DNA from: Prevotella sp.
GTDB taxonomy: Bacteria; Bacteroidota; Bacteroidia; Bacteroidales; Bacteroidaceae
Direction of reading: 5' to 3'
NCBI GenBank assembly: GCA_017615355.1
Contig: JAGAAJ010000100.1
Span: 1-35,740, forward strand
Length of the DNA stretch: 35,740 bases
Part shown: positions 15,431-24,805 of the stretch, in pieces
Position numbering within the stretch: position 1 is the stretch's first letter
Layout of the letters: each line of letters opens with the position of its first letter
Notes under the pieces: generated by a model
The model's database searches: none
The model's input: only the letters and a program-made list of their open reading frames with translations
Told to the model about the DNA's origin: nothing
Made by a program: the position numbers and the translations under genes

Positions 15431-17236
15431 ATGACTACCACGATATACAAAAAGGTAAAAGGGCAGACAAGTTTGTTATTTGTTCTTTGTTCTTTCTTAT
15501 TTAGCGTAGCGCTGACCTCCTGCTCCGACTTCCTTGAAATTAAGCAGATGAATGAAATCATCCTTGAGGATTTCTGGAATGAGAAGTCTGACGTTGAGAA
15601 TGTCGTTACCGGATGCTATGCCGATTTGCTTGAGGACGGTATCCGCGAGCGTATGATGGTGTGGGGTGAAGGCCGAAGCGACAATGTGGCGGGTGGCCGC
15701 GACATTACCAATCAGCTCAACCTCTACAATGTGCTGCGTGAGAACATCACTGCCATGAACTCCTACACCAAGTGGGAAAGTTTCTATGCCATCATCAACC
15801 GCTGCAATACTGTGATGAAGTATGCACCGAAGCTCAGCACTGTTGACCCGAGCTTCACGCAGGCCGACCTGAAGGCCACTATTGCCGAGATGACCGCCCT
15901 GCGCTCGCTGTGCTATTTCTATCTGATCCGTACTTTCCGCGACGTACCTTTCAGCCGCGTGGCCTATACCGATGACGATCAGAAGATGGACCTGCCTGCC
16001 ACACCGTTCTACGATGTGCTCGATAGTCTTATCTATGACCTGGAGAGTGTCAAGGGCGATGCCGTTACCCGCTATCCCCTCACCGAGCCGCGCGATCAGA
16101 CGGGCCGTATCACACGTGACGCCATCTACGCCATGCTCTGCGAGATGTACTTGTGGAAGCAGGATTACGACAACTGTATTCGCTACGCCGAATTGGTTAT
16201 CGACTCGAAGAAGGAATACTTTACCGAGGTCGTGAACACCGCCGGCAGCAAGATCAATGCCAAAGATGCTGAGCTGATGCTGTTGCGTACCAACGGCTAT
16301 CCGCTGGTCTGCCTGCACATGAACGGCAACAATTTCGGCCAGGCTTACAAAGACCTCTTTGTCACAGGAAACAGCTTTGAAACCATCTTCGAGTTGGTCT
16401 ATTCTGACAATCCTTCCAGCAGTGGACAGAAGGCCAACGACGCTATCAGCAGCCTATACGGAAACAATACAAATAAAAAGGGCTCTTTCGTGGCAACTAC
16501 CCTCATTACCGAGGATGCAACAAAGGAATCTGCCCGCACCGTCTACGAGGATGTGAACAAGGCCTACGATGCCCGTATCTATACCAACTGCAGCTCCAGT
16601 AGCGGCTATATTACCAAGTATGCCACAAGGGCACAGGATGTGAGTGCCTCGTCTACTAAGGTGTCTGAGAATGAGAATAATACTAACAGGGAACGCTCCT
16701 ATTATGCCAATGGAGAAAACGGCAGCAAGTGGATTATCTATCGCTTGTCTGACATCATGCTCTTAGAGGCCGAGGCCCTGTGCCAGCAGATGGTGGAAGG
16801 CAGTGACAGTGTCGCCGCCAGCATCAATCGTGAGAAGCTCGACAAGGCCTTCTCGCTGGTCAATGCCGTCAACAAACGCTCCATCTGCAAGAATGTACTG
16901 CAGGCTTCTGACACCCTGAAACGCAGCAGCTATAACAGCAGGTCGCAGATGGAGAGCCTGGTGGAACGCGAGCGCCGTCGCGAACTGATGTTCGAGGGCA
17001 AACGCTATTACGACCTGGTTCGCTACGCTATGCGGGCAGGCAATACCACCGAGTTTGCCTCAGTCATGTCAAAGCGTGAAGACGTTAACCAAGGCTATGT
17101 CAGCAATTTCTTCAAGAAGATGGATGCTATCTTCTGGCCCTACAACTATGAAGAGATGCGTGTCAACCGCAACCTGAAGCCCAACCCGGCCTTCGGAACG
17201 GGCGAGAATGAAAGCTATGAGAAGACATCCAAGTAG
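15431..17236 (+). CDS. SusD/RagB-type surface lipoprotein
   Basis: The 601-residue product is the SusD partner of the preceding SusC, a helical TPR-like lid that binds ligand at the cell surface. The signal ends VALTSC with Cys31, followed by SDF. Family features include the N-terminal FWNEKSDVENVVTGCYADL, the helix ALRSLCYFYLIRTFRDVPF, and the C-terminal VERERRRELMFEGKRYYDLVRYA, all typical of RagB/SusD. The hydrophobic core of the signal peptide is encoded by a simple TTTGTT/TTCTTTG repeat tract (about 15471-15500). The first residues, MTTTIYKKVKG, resemble those of the FAS1 lipoprotein at 19562 (MKKILYEKVKG). The gap after susC is 41 bases. Confidence 0.94.
   Translation: MTTTIYKKVKGQTSLLFVLCSFLFSVALTSCSDFLEIKQMNEIILEDFWNEKSDVENVVTGCYADLLEDGIRERMMVWGEGRSDNVAGGRDITNQLNLYNVLRENITAMNSYTKWESFYAIINRCNTVMKYAPKLSTVDPSFTQADLKATIAEMTALRSLCYFYLIRTFRDVPFSRVAYTDDDQKMDLPATPFYDVLDSLIYDLESVKGDAVTRYPLTEPRDQTGRITRDAIYAMLCEMYLWKQDYDNCIRYAELVIDSKKEYFTEVVNTAGSKINAKDAELMLLRTNGYPLVCLHMNGNNFGQAYKDLFVTGNSFETIFELVYSDNPSSSGQKANDAISSLYGNNTNKKGSFVATTLITEDATKESARTVYEDVNKAYDARIYTNCSSSSGYITKYATRAQDVSASSTKVSENENNTNRERSYYANGENGSKWIIYRLSDIMLLEAEALCQQMVEGSDSVAASINREKLDKAFSLVNAVNKRSICKNVLQASDTLKRSSYNSRSQMESLVERERRRELMFEGKRYYDLVRYAMRAGNTTEFASVMSKREDVNQGYVSNFFKKMDAIFWPYNYEEMRVNRNLKPNPAFGTGENESYEKTSK
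15471..15500. repeat. Simple-sequence tract encoding a signal-peptide core
   Basis: Units of TTTGTT and TTCTTTG run through the part of the SusD gene that encodes LLFVLCSFLF. It is like other low-complexity tracts found between genes in this window, but here it is inside a coding region. Confidence 0.6.
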
Positions 17237-17259
17237 GAACTATCTTAAACATACAGACT

Positions 17260-19479
17260 ATGAATAGCAAAGATATAAAGCACCGGATCAAGAACTCGCT
17301 TCTGAGACTCGCCGCTGTCCTGGTTCTTCCAGCCAGTGGAGTGGGAGGGGGACTGCTCCTTTCCTCGTGTTCCGACGAACCCGACAGCGAGTATTATTAT
17401 ACGTTCACGGGTGAGATGATCAGCGACTACCTCGCCAACCGCCCCTGCTATAGCCAGTTCAAGACCATCGTGGAGCGGGCCCACCTCATGGATCTCCTCT
17501 CCACCTACGGCAAGTACACGTGTTTTGTGCCCTCCAACGATGCTGTTGAGGAATTTCTGAAGAAGCGTGGCCTGCAAAGTGTGGAGGAGCTCAGCGATGC
17601 CGACTGTGACACCATTGCACGCACGCACCTCATCGACAACCTCTACACCACCTATTCGATGAATGCGCAGACCATCCCAACCACCAACCTGCTGGGACGT
17701 TATCTTGCCACGTCGCAGGGAGTCGATGCCGACAGCAATGCCGTCGTCTACATTGAGAAGAAGGCGCACGTCATCTTCGAGCAGACACTTTCTGACGGTA
17801 CCTACATCCATCAGAACGACTCTGTGGAAAATGGCATCATCCAGCCCATTGACAAGGTGATTGAGAAATCGAACAGCTTCATTGCTGACATCCTGCGCGA
17901 CAACCCCGACATCAGCATCTTCTATGAGGCTTTGGTGGCTACCGGCGTACGCGAGCAGATCCTGCTGATTGAGGATCCTGACTACAGCAACAAGCAGTCA
18001 CGTTATCGCTATCGTTCCGACATTTGGGAAGAAGTGGCATGGGTGCCCGACCACAAGAAATACGGCTATACCGCCTTCGTCGAGCCTGACTCGCTATACA
18101 GGGCTAAGTTCGAAGAATATGGCATCGACACCAGCCAGGGTGATCTGTACGCACTCTATCAACTGGCTTGCCGCTTCTACGACCCCGTCTACAAGGACGA
18201 CGTCAAGGCTGAGGGACATGACTTCAAACACCTTGACAGTCCCGTCAACCCCTTGCACCGCTTCGTGCAGTACCATATCCTCAACCGCTATGCGGGGCCC
18301 GACCAGCTGACTCCCTTCGAGCCCAATCAGACGAAAGAGGCCTTTGGCTTCGACACCAGGCTCTGCAATCCCGTCGACTGGTATCAGACACTGCTGCCCT
18401 ACACCATGCTGAAGATTGAACAGCTCAGTAGGAAGAAGCGCCAGGATCCCCAGAATATCAATTCCCATCTGAATGAGATTGACATCTACGGACCGGATGC
18501 TTCCTACAAAGGCCAGCACTTTGTCAACCGCCGCTATGAGTCGCCCGACTATGAATATCGTGGCTCACATATCATCAGCGTTTCCAAAGTGAACCCCGAC
18601 GTAGAGGATGATGCCGTCAACGGCCACTACTTCTATGTCGACGACCTTGTGGTCTTTAGCAAGGATGTACGCGACGTGGTTCAGAACATGCGTATACGCA
18701 TGGACTTCTCCAGCATCTTCCCCGAGGTGATGAACCAGGGCATTCGTCTGGAGGGTAATTATGACAAGGATGACGATGCAAACTTCCCCGACGAGAAAGA
18801 GGTTCCCGACAACGGACGCAACTACTACTTCCCCGAAGGCTATCTTGATGGCGTCACCTTCAGCAACTGCTATGTGGTGCTGCGCCGTCCCCACTGCAAC
18901 TTCTGGTCGTGGCAGGGCGATGAGTGGAACCTGAAGGGCAAGTATGACTTCACCTTCCGCATCCCGCCGGTGCCCTATAGTGGTGAGTGGCAGCTGCGAC
19001 TCGGCTTCTGTGCTATTCCTCGTCGAGGCATCATGCAGACCTACTTTGACGGCGAGCCGCAGGGACTGCCCCTCGACATGACCAAGTTCCTCAACAGTGA
19101 CCTCTACATCAGTGACCGCTTTGTCGATGATGAGAAGCTCAACAACTATAGTGGAATGAGTGATGAAGAGCGTGCGGCAGAGCAGAAACTGCTCCGCAAC
19201 CTGGGTGCCTATCGTGGTGGCCGCAGTATCTATCACTTCCCGCCAAACGTCAGTGATGATAACTTCAGGAATTACTTTGCCGGCAATCCCAGAACATACC
19301 GCAAGATTCTCTATCAGGGTTACATCGATGCCACCAAGGACCACTACATCCGTTTCCGCGTGGGTAGCGGTAATACTGATGCCGGTCAGGACAACGAGTT
19401 CATGCTCGACTACTTTGAAATGGTGCCGAAGACCGTCTACGGCGTTGACGGCGACGGCGAAATAGAGGATGACCTGTAA
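17260..19479 (+). CDS. FAS1 domain lipoprotein with C-terminal beta-rich domain
   Basis: The 739-residue product has a lipoprotein signal ending LLLSSC (Cys37), followed by SDE, which fits surface export. A first FAS1 domain is marked by YTCFVPSNDAVEEFL (about residues 85-100) and TIARTHLID. A second, more diverged one is suggested by NPLHRFVQYHILNRY near residue 330. The last 250 residues are beta-rich with many aromatic residues (GVTFSNCYVVLRRP, FWSWQGDEWNLKGKY) and may be a separate ligand-binding fold; I do not recognise it with confidence. The gene lies 23 bases after the first susD and before another FAS1 gene, so all probably share one mRNA. An adhesive or ligand-binding role beside SusCD is inferred. 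Confidence 0.8.
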   Translation: MNSKDIKHRIKNSLLRLAAVLVLPASGVGGGLLLSSCSDEPDSEYYYTFTGEMISDYLANRPCYSQFKTIVERAHLMDLLSTYGKYTCFVPSNDAVEEFLKKRGLQSVEELSDADCDTIARTHLIDNLYTTYSMNAQTIPTTNLLGRYLATSQGVDADSNAVVYIEKKAHVIFEQTLSDGTYIHQNDSVENGIIQPIDKVIEKSNSFIADILRDNPDISIFYEALVATGVREQILLIEDPDYSNKQSRYRYRSDIWEEVAWVPDHKKYGYTAFVEPDSLYRAKFEEYGIDTSQGDLYALYQLACRFYDPVYKDDVKAEGHDFKHLDSPVNPLHRFVQYHILNRYAGPDQLTPFEPNQTKEAFGFDTRLCNPVDWYQTLLPYTMLKIEQLSRKKRQDPQNINSHLNEIDIYGPDASYKGQHFVNRRYESPDYEYRGSHIISVSKVNPDVEDDAVNGHYFYVDDLVVFSKDVRDVVQNMRIRMDFSSIFPEVMNQGIRLEGNYDKDDDANFPDEKEVPDNGRNYYFPEGYLDGVTFSNCYVVLRRPHCNFWSWQGDEWNLKGKYDFTFRIPPVPYSGEWQLRLGFCAIPRRGIMQTYFDGEPQGLPLDMTKFLNSDLYISDRFVDDEKLNNYSGMSDEERAAEQKLLRNLGAYRGGRSIYHFPPNVSDDNFRNYFAGNPRTYRKILYQGYIDATKDHYIRFRVGSGNTDAGQDNEFMLDYFEMVPKTVYGVDGDGEIEDDL

Positions 19480-19483
19480 AAAG

Positions 19484-19517
19484 ACCCACCCCCAGCCCCT
19501 CCCTGGAGGGAGGGGAG
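19484..19517. repeat. GC-rich palindromic repeat between FAS1 genes
   Basis: GACCCACCCCCAG (from about 19483) leads into CCCCTCCC TGGA GGGAGGGG (19496-19515), a perfect 8-bp hairpin. An inverted, slightly changed member of the family lies at 19619-19653 inside the next gene. The hairpin lacks a T run, so it may weaken rather than end transcription. Confidence 0.7.
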
Positions 19518-19561
19518 AGGTTACCATTATTTTCACTAAGACATCATAAACGATAACTATT

Positions 19562-21433
19562 ATGAAAAAAATATTATATGAAAAGGTAAAGGGGCTTCTT
19601 CGCTTTACAATGTATCTGCTCCTCCCCCTCGCAGGGGGAGGATGGGTGGGGGTCTCCTGCACCGACACGTGGGACGACCACTACGAAGGTCAGGCCACTG
19701 CCGAGTATGGCATGAGCGACAATACACTCTGGCAGGCCATCAAGGAAAATCCGCAGCTGAGCAACTTCGCCAGTGTCGTTGAGGCGTGCAACTTCGACCG
19801 TACGCTCAACTCTGCGCAGGTGCTTACCGTCTTCGCGCCTACCAACGACTGTCTGTCGAAAGAGCAGGCACAGGAGCTCATTACCCGCTATCAAACTGAG
19901 AAGAACAACGGTACGCTGGAGGAAGACAACACCGTGATGAAGGAATTCATTCAGAATCACGTAGCCCTGTTCAATTTCTCCGTTTCCGACCATACGAATG
20001 ACTCCATCCGTATGATGAACGGCAAGAAGCTGCCCCTGCTTAGCAACAGGTTGAACAATGCGACATTGCTCTCGAAGAATGCCCTTTACAGCAATGGCAT
20101 CCTCTTCACTGTTGACAATACGGTGGAGTTCCTGCCCAATGTCTTCGAGTATATCCGCAAGGATGCCGACTTCGACAGCCTCCGTTCGTTCCTGTATTGC
20201 GGTGACCCGCTCATCAGCGGTCGCAGCTATCCGCAGTTCTACTACAAGGAGTTTATGCCCAGCCTCAGTGTGGCAGGCAGCATCAAGGACGGCAAGACGC
20301 AGTATCTCGACTCTGTCTTTATCCAGCGCAACCGTCTCTTCGAGACATTGGGTAATCTGCACGTGGAAGACAGCGCCTATATCTTCCTTGCTCCCACCAA
20401 CGAGGTATGGAGCCAGCTCGTGGAAGAATACGAGCCCTACTTCGATTATCCTGAAGACGTGGACAAACGCGACTCCCTCATCTATCGCAATACCCGTCTT
20501 GCCATTATGGAAGGCACTACCTTCAGCCGTACGTTCAACAGCGACGAGGCACTGCAGGATTCAGCCATGTCGACAAACTGCGTAAGGGAATACACCTTGC
20601 GCCGCCAGGTCTGGGGAGGCCCCTTTGAATACTATCAGTATTTTATGCCGCTGAGCACGAACGGTGCGTTTGACGGAACTGAGGTTATCAGGTGCAGCAA
20701 TGGCGAGGTGCGCAAGGCCTCTAAGTGGAACATCGACAAGCGAATGACTTTCAACCAGTACCTTGTTGAGGAGGCTGAATACTCGTCGAATGTCAAAGAC
20801 GTGGTTCGTGTGTATGATCAGCAGCTGAAAGACTCCATCAATCTGGCCAAGATTACCGAGTGCTACGTCTCTTCCGACAACATCTTCTATGAGCGTGTAT
20901 GGGATGCTGGCTTCATCGAGGTGACGCCAACTGTTTCTGATAACATTTACATCAACTTCTACCTGAAGAACCATCTGTCCAATATCGGATACGATATCTA
21001 TCTTGTCACCGTTCCCGCATTGGCCAACGATAGCAATGCCACTGCCGTGCAGCGCCTGCCGACAAAGCTGCGCTGTGTCATCAGCAGCCCGGGCGTGAAG
21101 GACTACAGATCATCTGACCTCATCACCACACCCAATGCGGTAGACTATCTGCTGGTGGCCGAGGACTACAAGTTCAAAAATTGTACTTACGGAGTCACAA
21201 ACACCGACTTGCAGACCGTGATGAAGGTGGAGACACGTGTCAAGAGCAACGAGAACGATGTGACTTACTCACGTACGCTGCGTATCGACTGCATCTTGCT
21301 CGTGCCGCATGGTACGCTGCAGCTTGTCGATGCCCTTGACATCGGTTCGGCCCAGGGACAGCCTGGTGTGTTGCTCTATCCTCACGGACAGTACGACGAC
21401 CGCGCCTATAAATTCTGGTATATGCTCCGCTAA
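19562..21433 (+). CDS. FAS1 domain lipoprotein, two-repeat form
   Basis: The 623-residue product has a lipoprotein signal with Cys33 in VGVSC followed by TDTWDDH. The first FAS1 domain carries the near-canonical LTVFAPTNDCL (about residues 85-95) and IQNHVALFNF. A second is seen at YIFLAPTNEVWSQL (about 275-290). The C-terminal part (NIYINFYLKNHLSNIGYDIYLV and onward) is beta-rich and not recognised. The segment LLLPLAGGGWVGVS of its signal is encoded by a GC-rich palindromic repeat (19619-19653), so the repeat helps form the export signal. The gene lies between a FAS1 gene and the second SusC gene, with 82 and 33 base gaps. Confidence 0.83.
   Translation: MKKILYEKVKGLLRFTMYLLLPLAGGGWVGVSCTDTWDDHYEGQATAEYGMSDNTLWQAIKENPQLSNFASVVEACNFDRTLNSAQVLTVFAPTNDCLSKEQAQELITRYQTEKNNGTLEEDNTVMKEFIQNHVALFNFSVSDHTNDSIRMMNGKKLPLLSNRLNNATLLSKNALYSNGILFTVDNTVEFLPNVFEYIRKDADFDSLRSFLYCGDPLISGRSYPQFYYKEFMPSLSVAGSIKDGKTQYLDSVFIQRNRLFETLGNLHVEDSAYIFLAPTNEVWSQLVEEYEPYFDYPEDVDKRDSLIYRNTRLAIMEGTTFSRTFNSDEALQDSAMSTNCVREYTLRRQVWGGPFEYYQYFMPLSTNGAFDGTEVIRCSNGEVRKASKWNIDKRMTFNQYLVEEAEYSSNVKDVVRVYDQQLKDSINLAKITECYVSSDNIFYERVWDAGFIEVTPTVSDNIYINFYLKNHLSNIGYDIYLVTVPALANDSNATAVQRLPTKLRCVISSPGVKDYRSSDLITTPNAVDYLLVAEDYKFKNCTYGVTNTDLQTVMKVETRVKSNENDVTYSRTLRIDCILLVPHGTLQLVDALDIGSAQGQPGVLLYPHGQYDDRAYKFWYMLR
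19619..19653. repeat. GC-rich palindromic repeat inside a lipoprotein signal sequence
   Basis: CCTCCCCCT (19621-19629), CGC, AGGGGGAGG (19633-19641) is a perfect 9-bp hairpin followed by ATGGGTGGGGGTC. Read on the other strand it resembles the intergenic copy at 19484-19517. It encodes most of the hydrophobic and glycine part of the signal peptide of the FAS1 lipoprotein. Confidence 0.75.
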
Positions 21434-21466
21434 TATGTTCCACGACTATTCACAAAGAAAGAAACT

Positions 21467-24400
21467 ATGAGACGATATATCTTATTTGGCCTTACCCTGT
21501 CGCTGCTGACAGCATTGCCCGTCAGCCTCTATGCTCAGGACGACGAGCAGGAAGAGGTGGAGGTGAGTGCTCCGGTCAGGAAAGCCGTTGTGAAGAAACA
21601 GTATCCTACGCGTACCGTCCGTGGCCATGTGCTCGATGCTGCCACACGCCAGCCCGTAGCCGGTGCCATCGTGCGTGCTGCCGAGATTGACGGATTCAGT
21701 ACCCTGACCGACGATGACGGCGCCTACGAATTGAAGGTGCCCCTCTTCGCCAGCGCCCTCTTCATCACCACTACTGACTATACCCCGCAGCGCCAGGGCC
21801 TTACTGCCGACGAGGAGCAGCGCACGTCATTGCTGTATGTCACCACCTTCCGTAGCGACTATGCAGCCAAGACCAATGTGCTCGGTATGCAGGAAGCTAC
21901 TGACTTCCGCTATACCAATGCCGTCAACATCAAGGATGAGATGCAGGACCAGATGGGTGCCTATGTGCACACCATCAGTCGTGGCGGTACGCCCGGTGTC
22001 GGTTCGGTGATGTTCATACAGGGTCTCAACTCGCTGAACGTCAATGCCCAGCCCCTTGTGGTTGTCGACGATGTCATCATCGACCAGCAGTACACCCGTA
22101 CCATGCTGCACGACGGCTTCTACAACGATGTGCTGTCGAACATCAATCCCGCCGATATCGAGAAGGTTACCGTGCTGCGCAACGGCACAGCCCTCTATGG
22201 TGCTAAGGGAGCCAACGGCGTCATCCTGATCCAGACACGCCGTAACAAGTCGATGGCTACGCGTATCACCGCCAATCTCTCGGCCGGTGTCACCATGGAG
22301 CCCAAGTATTATTCGGTGATGGGTAACGACGAGTATCGCGGCTATGCCTCTGAGTTGCTGAAGACCACGCAGACGCTGACACGTACGTTCAAGTTCCTCA
22401 ACGAGGATCCCAGCTACTATTATTACGACCTCTACCATCAGAACACCGACTGGAAGGAGTATGTCTACCACACGGCCTTCACTCAGAACTACGGCATCAA
22501 CGTGGAGGGTGGCGACGATGTGGCCAACTATAACCTCTCTGTAGGCTACGGCAACCAGCAGAGCACGCTGAAGAAGAATGACATGGACCGTCTGAATGTT
22601 CGTTTCAACACCGACATCGGTCTGAGTCCCAAGCTCGACGTGCGTTTCGATGCCTCGTTCTCGAACGTCACCCGCAACCTGCGAAACGATGGTGCTCCTG
22701 TAGGCTATGATGAAGGCACCCCGACAGCGCCCTCTTTCCTGGCCTATACCAAGAGCCCGTTTATGAGCCCCTACAGCTACGGACATGACGAGACGGGTTC
22801 GGGTCGCTTCTCCGATACGAAGTTCGACATCACCGAGGAGAATTACCTCGAGGAGGCCATGGTCAGATACAATGGCTACAACTGGCAGCTGGGCAACCCC
22901 GCAGCTATCCTGGAATGGTCGGATGCCGAGAACAAGAACCATTTCGAGAACTCCATGCTCAACCTCACCATCACCCCGAAGTATCTGATCAACCGCGACC
23001 TGTTTGTCAGCGAGCACTTCAGCTACAATCTGGTGAACACCAGCGAGATGTTCTATATCCCCATCAATGGCACGCCCAACTATTACGTTTCCAGCCTGGC
23101 TCGCACCGTGGATAATGAGGTGCGTTCGCTGGCCTCGAAGCAGAACTCTGTGATGAGCGATACACGCATCGACTGGACGAAGCGTTTCAGCGCCCATTTC
23201 CTGCACCTCTTCGGTGGTGTCCGCATCAACTGGGAGAGCTACTCCGTCAATCGCCAGTGGGGCTACAATACCGGCAGCGACAAGACGCCGCGAATGCACG
23301 CCGGCCTCTTGGGCAAGGGTGCGAAGAGCATCAACGAGAACTGGAACAGCATGGCTTGGTATGCACAGGCCGAATACAACTACAAGAGCCGCTACTATCT
23401 TCAGGCCAACCTCACAATGGAGGGCTCTTCACGTTTCGGCTCCGAGAGTGGCGACATCAAGCTGCTGAAGGCTCCCTGGGCCATCTTCCCCGCCGTGCAG
23501 GCCTCGTGGGTGGTGAGCAACGAGCCTTGGATGGCCAAGGTGGGCGGCATCGACTACCTGCGACTTACCGCTGGCTATGACATCAGCGGCAACGACGACA
23601 TCGACTATTATGCCGCCCGCAGTTATTTCAGCTCCTCGCTCTATCAGAATCGTATCTCAGGCCTGGCCTTTGAAGGCATTGGCAACAACAGTATCAAGTG
23701 GGAGACGACACGCCGCCTGAACGCCGGCTTCGAGTCACGTTTCCTCAACAACCGCCTCGGCCTTTCGTTCAACTATTTCCGCTCTGCCACCAACAACCTC
23801 CTCACCCGTCAGACGCTGGGCTATCTCAGCGGACTGCGTGAGAACTGGTCCAACGACGGCAAGCTCAAGAACGAGGGCTTCGACGTCGACGTCAACGTGA
23901 AAGTGCTGGCCATGAAGGACTGGCAGTGGCAGGTTGGCGCCAGCGTGGGACACTATAAGAATGAGCTGACCAAGCTGCCGCTGACCGCCCAGCAGCTGGC
24001 CGACGGCACCCGCTATTTCGACTCCGAGGTCTATGGAGCCACCGTCCGCTCGCAGGAGGGACAGGCTTCCAACATCTTCTACGGCTACAAGGCGCTGGGT
24101 GTCTTCTCCACTACGGAGGAGGCTATGGCAGCCGGCCTGACGGGTGAGAAGGGCCTCTACTTCATGGCCGACAATGGCATTGACAAGTATTATTTCGGTG
24201 CCGGCGACGTGCATTTTGCTGATCTCAACGGCGACGGCATGATTACCGAGGCCGACCAGACCGTCATCGGTGATCCCAATCCCGATATCTACGGCAATAT
24301 CTACAGCTCGCTCAACTGGAAGCGCCTGCGTCTCGACGTTCGCTTCAACTATTCCTTGGGCAACGATGTCTACAACTACATGCGTTCGCAGCTGGAAGGC

Positions 24401-24769
24401 GGCAATCGCTTTATGAACCAGACCACGGCTATGGAGCGCCGCTGGCAGGTGGAGGGACAGCAAACCGACATGCCACGCATCACCTTCCAGGATCCTATGG
24501 GCAACTCCCGTTTCAGCAACCGTTGGATTGAGGACGGCTCCTATCTGCGTCTGAAGAGCGTCACCCTGAGCTATGACCTGCCGATCAAGTCAGAGTACCT
24601 GCAGGGTATGCAATTCTGGGTGCAGGGCAACAACCTGTTCACCCTCACACGCTATCTTGGCAGCGATCCCGAATCTGCTTTGACGGGCAATGTCATCGGA
24701 CAGGGCGTCGATGTGGGCTATTTAGGTCACAGCCGCAGCTTCGTAGCCGGTGTGAAGATCAACCTGTAA
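21467..24769 (+). CDS. SusC/RagA-type TonB-dependent outer membrane transporter, second copy
   Basis: This 1100-residue protein has a signal peptide ending SLYAQ, an acidic linker (DDEQEEVEV), a carboxypeptidase-regulatory-like domain (RTVRGHVLDAATRQPVAGAIV, about residues 50-110), a plug domain with the altered SusC motifs FIQGLNSLNVNAQPLVVVDDV and LYGAKGANGVILIQTRRN, and a barrel ending in VKINL. The residue before GLNSL is Gln, where the family usually has Arg (RG..S). It is clearly diverged from the first SusC in this operon, so this is not a recent duplication. It pairs with the SusD-like gene that follows. Substrate unknown. Confidence 0.94.
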   Translation: MRRYILFGLTLSLLTALPVSLYAQDDEQEEVEVSAPVRKAVVKKQYPTRTVRGHVLDAATRQPVAGAIVRAAEIDGFSTLTDDDGAYELKVPLFASALFITTTDYTPQRQGLTADEEQRTSLLYVTTFRSDYAAKTNVLGMQEATDFRYTNAVNIKDEMQDQMGAYVHTISRGGTPGVGSVMFIQGLNSLNVNAQPLVVVDDVIIDQQYTRTMLHDGFYNDVLSNINPADIEKVTVLRNGTALYGAKGANGVILIQTRRNKSMATRITANLSAGVTMEPKYYSVMGNDEYRGYASELLKTTQTLTRTFKFLNEDPSYYYYDLYHQNTDWKEYVYHTAFTQNYGINVEGGDDVANYNLSVGYGNQQSTLKKNDMDRLNVRFNTDIGLSPKLDVRFDASFSNVTRNLRNDGAPVGYDEGTPTAPSFLAYTKSPFMSPYSYGHDETGSGRFSDTKFDITEENYLEEAMVRYNGYNWQLGNPAAILEWSDAENKNHFENSMLNLTITPKYLINRDLFVSEHFSYNLVNTSEMFYIPINGTPNYYVSSLARTVDNEVRSLASKQNSVMSDTRIDWTKRFSAHFLHLFGGVRINWESYSVNRQWGYNTGSDKTPRMHAGLLGKGAKSINENWNSMAWYAQAEYNYKSRYYLQANLTMEGSSRFGSESGDIKLLKAPWAIFPAVQASWVVSNEPWMAKVGGIDYLRLTAGYDISGNDDIDYYAARSYFSSSLYQNRISGLAFEGIGNNSIKWETTRRLNAGFESRFLNNRLGLSFNYFRSATNNLLTRQTLGYLSGLRENWSNDGKLKNEGFDVDVNVKVLAMKDWQWQVGASVGHYKNELTKLPLTAQQLADGTRYFDSEVYGATVRSQEGQASNIFYGYKALGVFSTTEEAMAAGLTGEKGLYFMADNGIDKYYFGAGDVHFADLNGDGMITEADQTVIGDPNPDIYGNIYSSLNWKRLRLDVRFNYSLGNDVYNYMRSQLEGGNRFMNQTTAMERRWQVEGQQTDMPRITFQDPMGNSRFSNRWIEDGSYLRLKSVTLSYDLPIKSEYLQGMQFWVQGNNLFTLTRYLGSDPESALTGNVIGQGVDVGYLGHSRSFVAGVKINL

Positions 24770-24770
24770 T

Positions 24771-24805
24771 CGAAATTGAAAATTGATAATTGAAAATTGA
24801 AAATT
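24771..24805. repeat. ATTGAAA simple repeat upstream of the second susD
   Basis: Four to five copies of AATTGAAA-like units fill the gap between the second susC and susD genes and run directly up to the ATG at 24806. It also creates a TTG that extends the frame to 24797. The AT-rich run may keep the start codon free of structure. Confidence 0.65.

Noticed and set aside
18565-19668. 367-codon minus-strand frame opposite a FAS1 gene
   Set aside because: It covers the GC-rich repeats and the antisense of a FAS1 lipoprotein gene, with no recognisable domain.
21827-23299. 490-codon open frame on the minus strand opposite the second SusC gene
   Set aside because: The composition (Val/His/Ile-rich, no motifs) is that of an antisense shadow; the plus strand carries a clear SusC family protein.
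24797-24805. TTG start for the second SusD protein
   Set aside because: It lies in an ATTGAAA repeat and the ATG at 24806 gives a standard lipoprotein signal.
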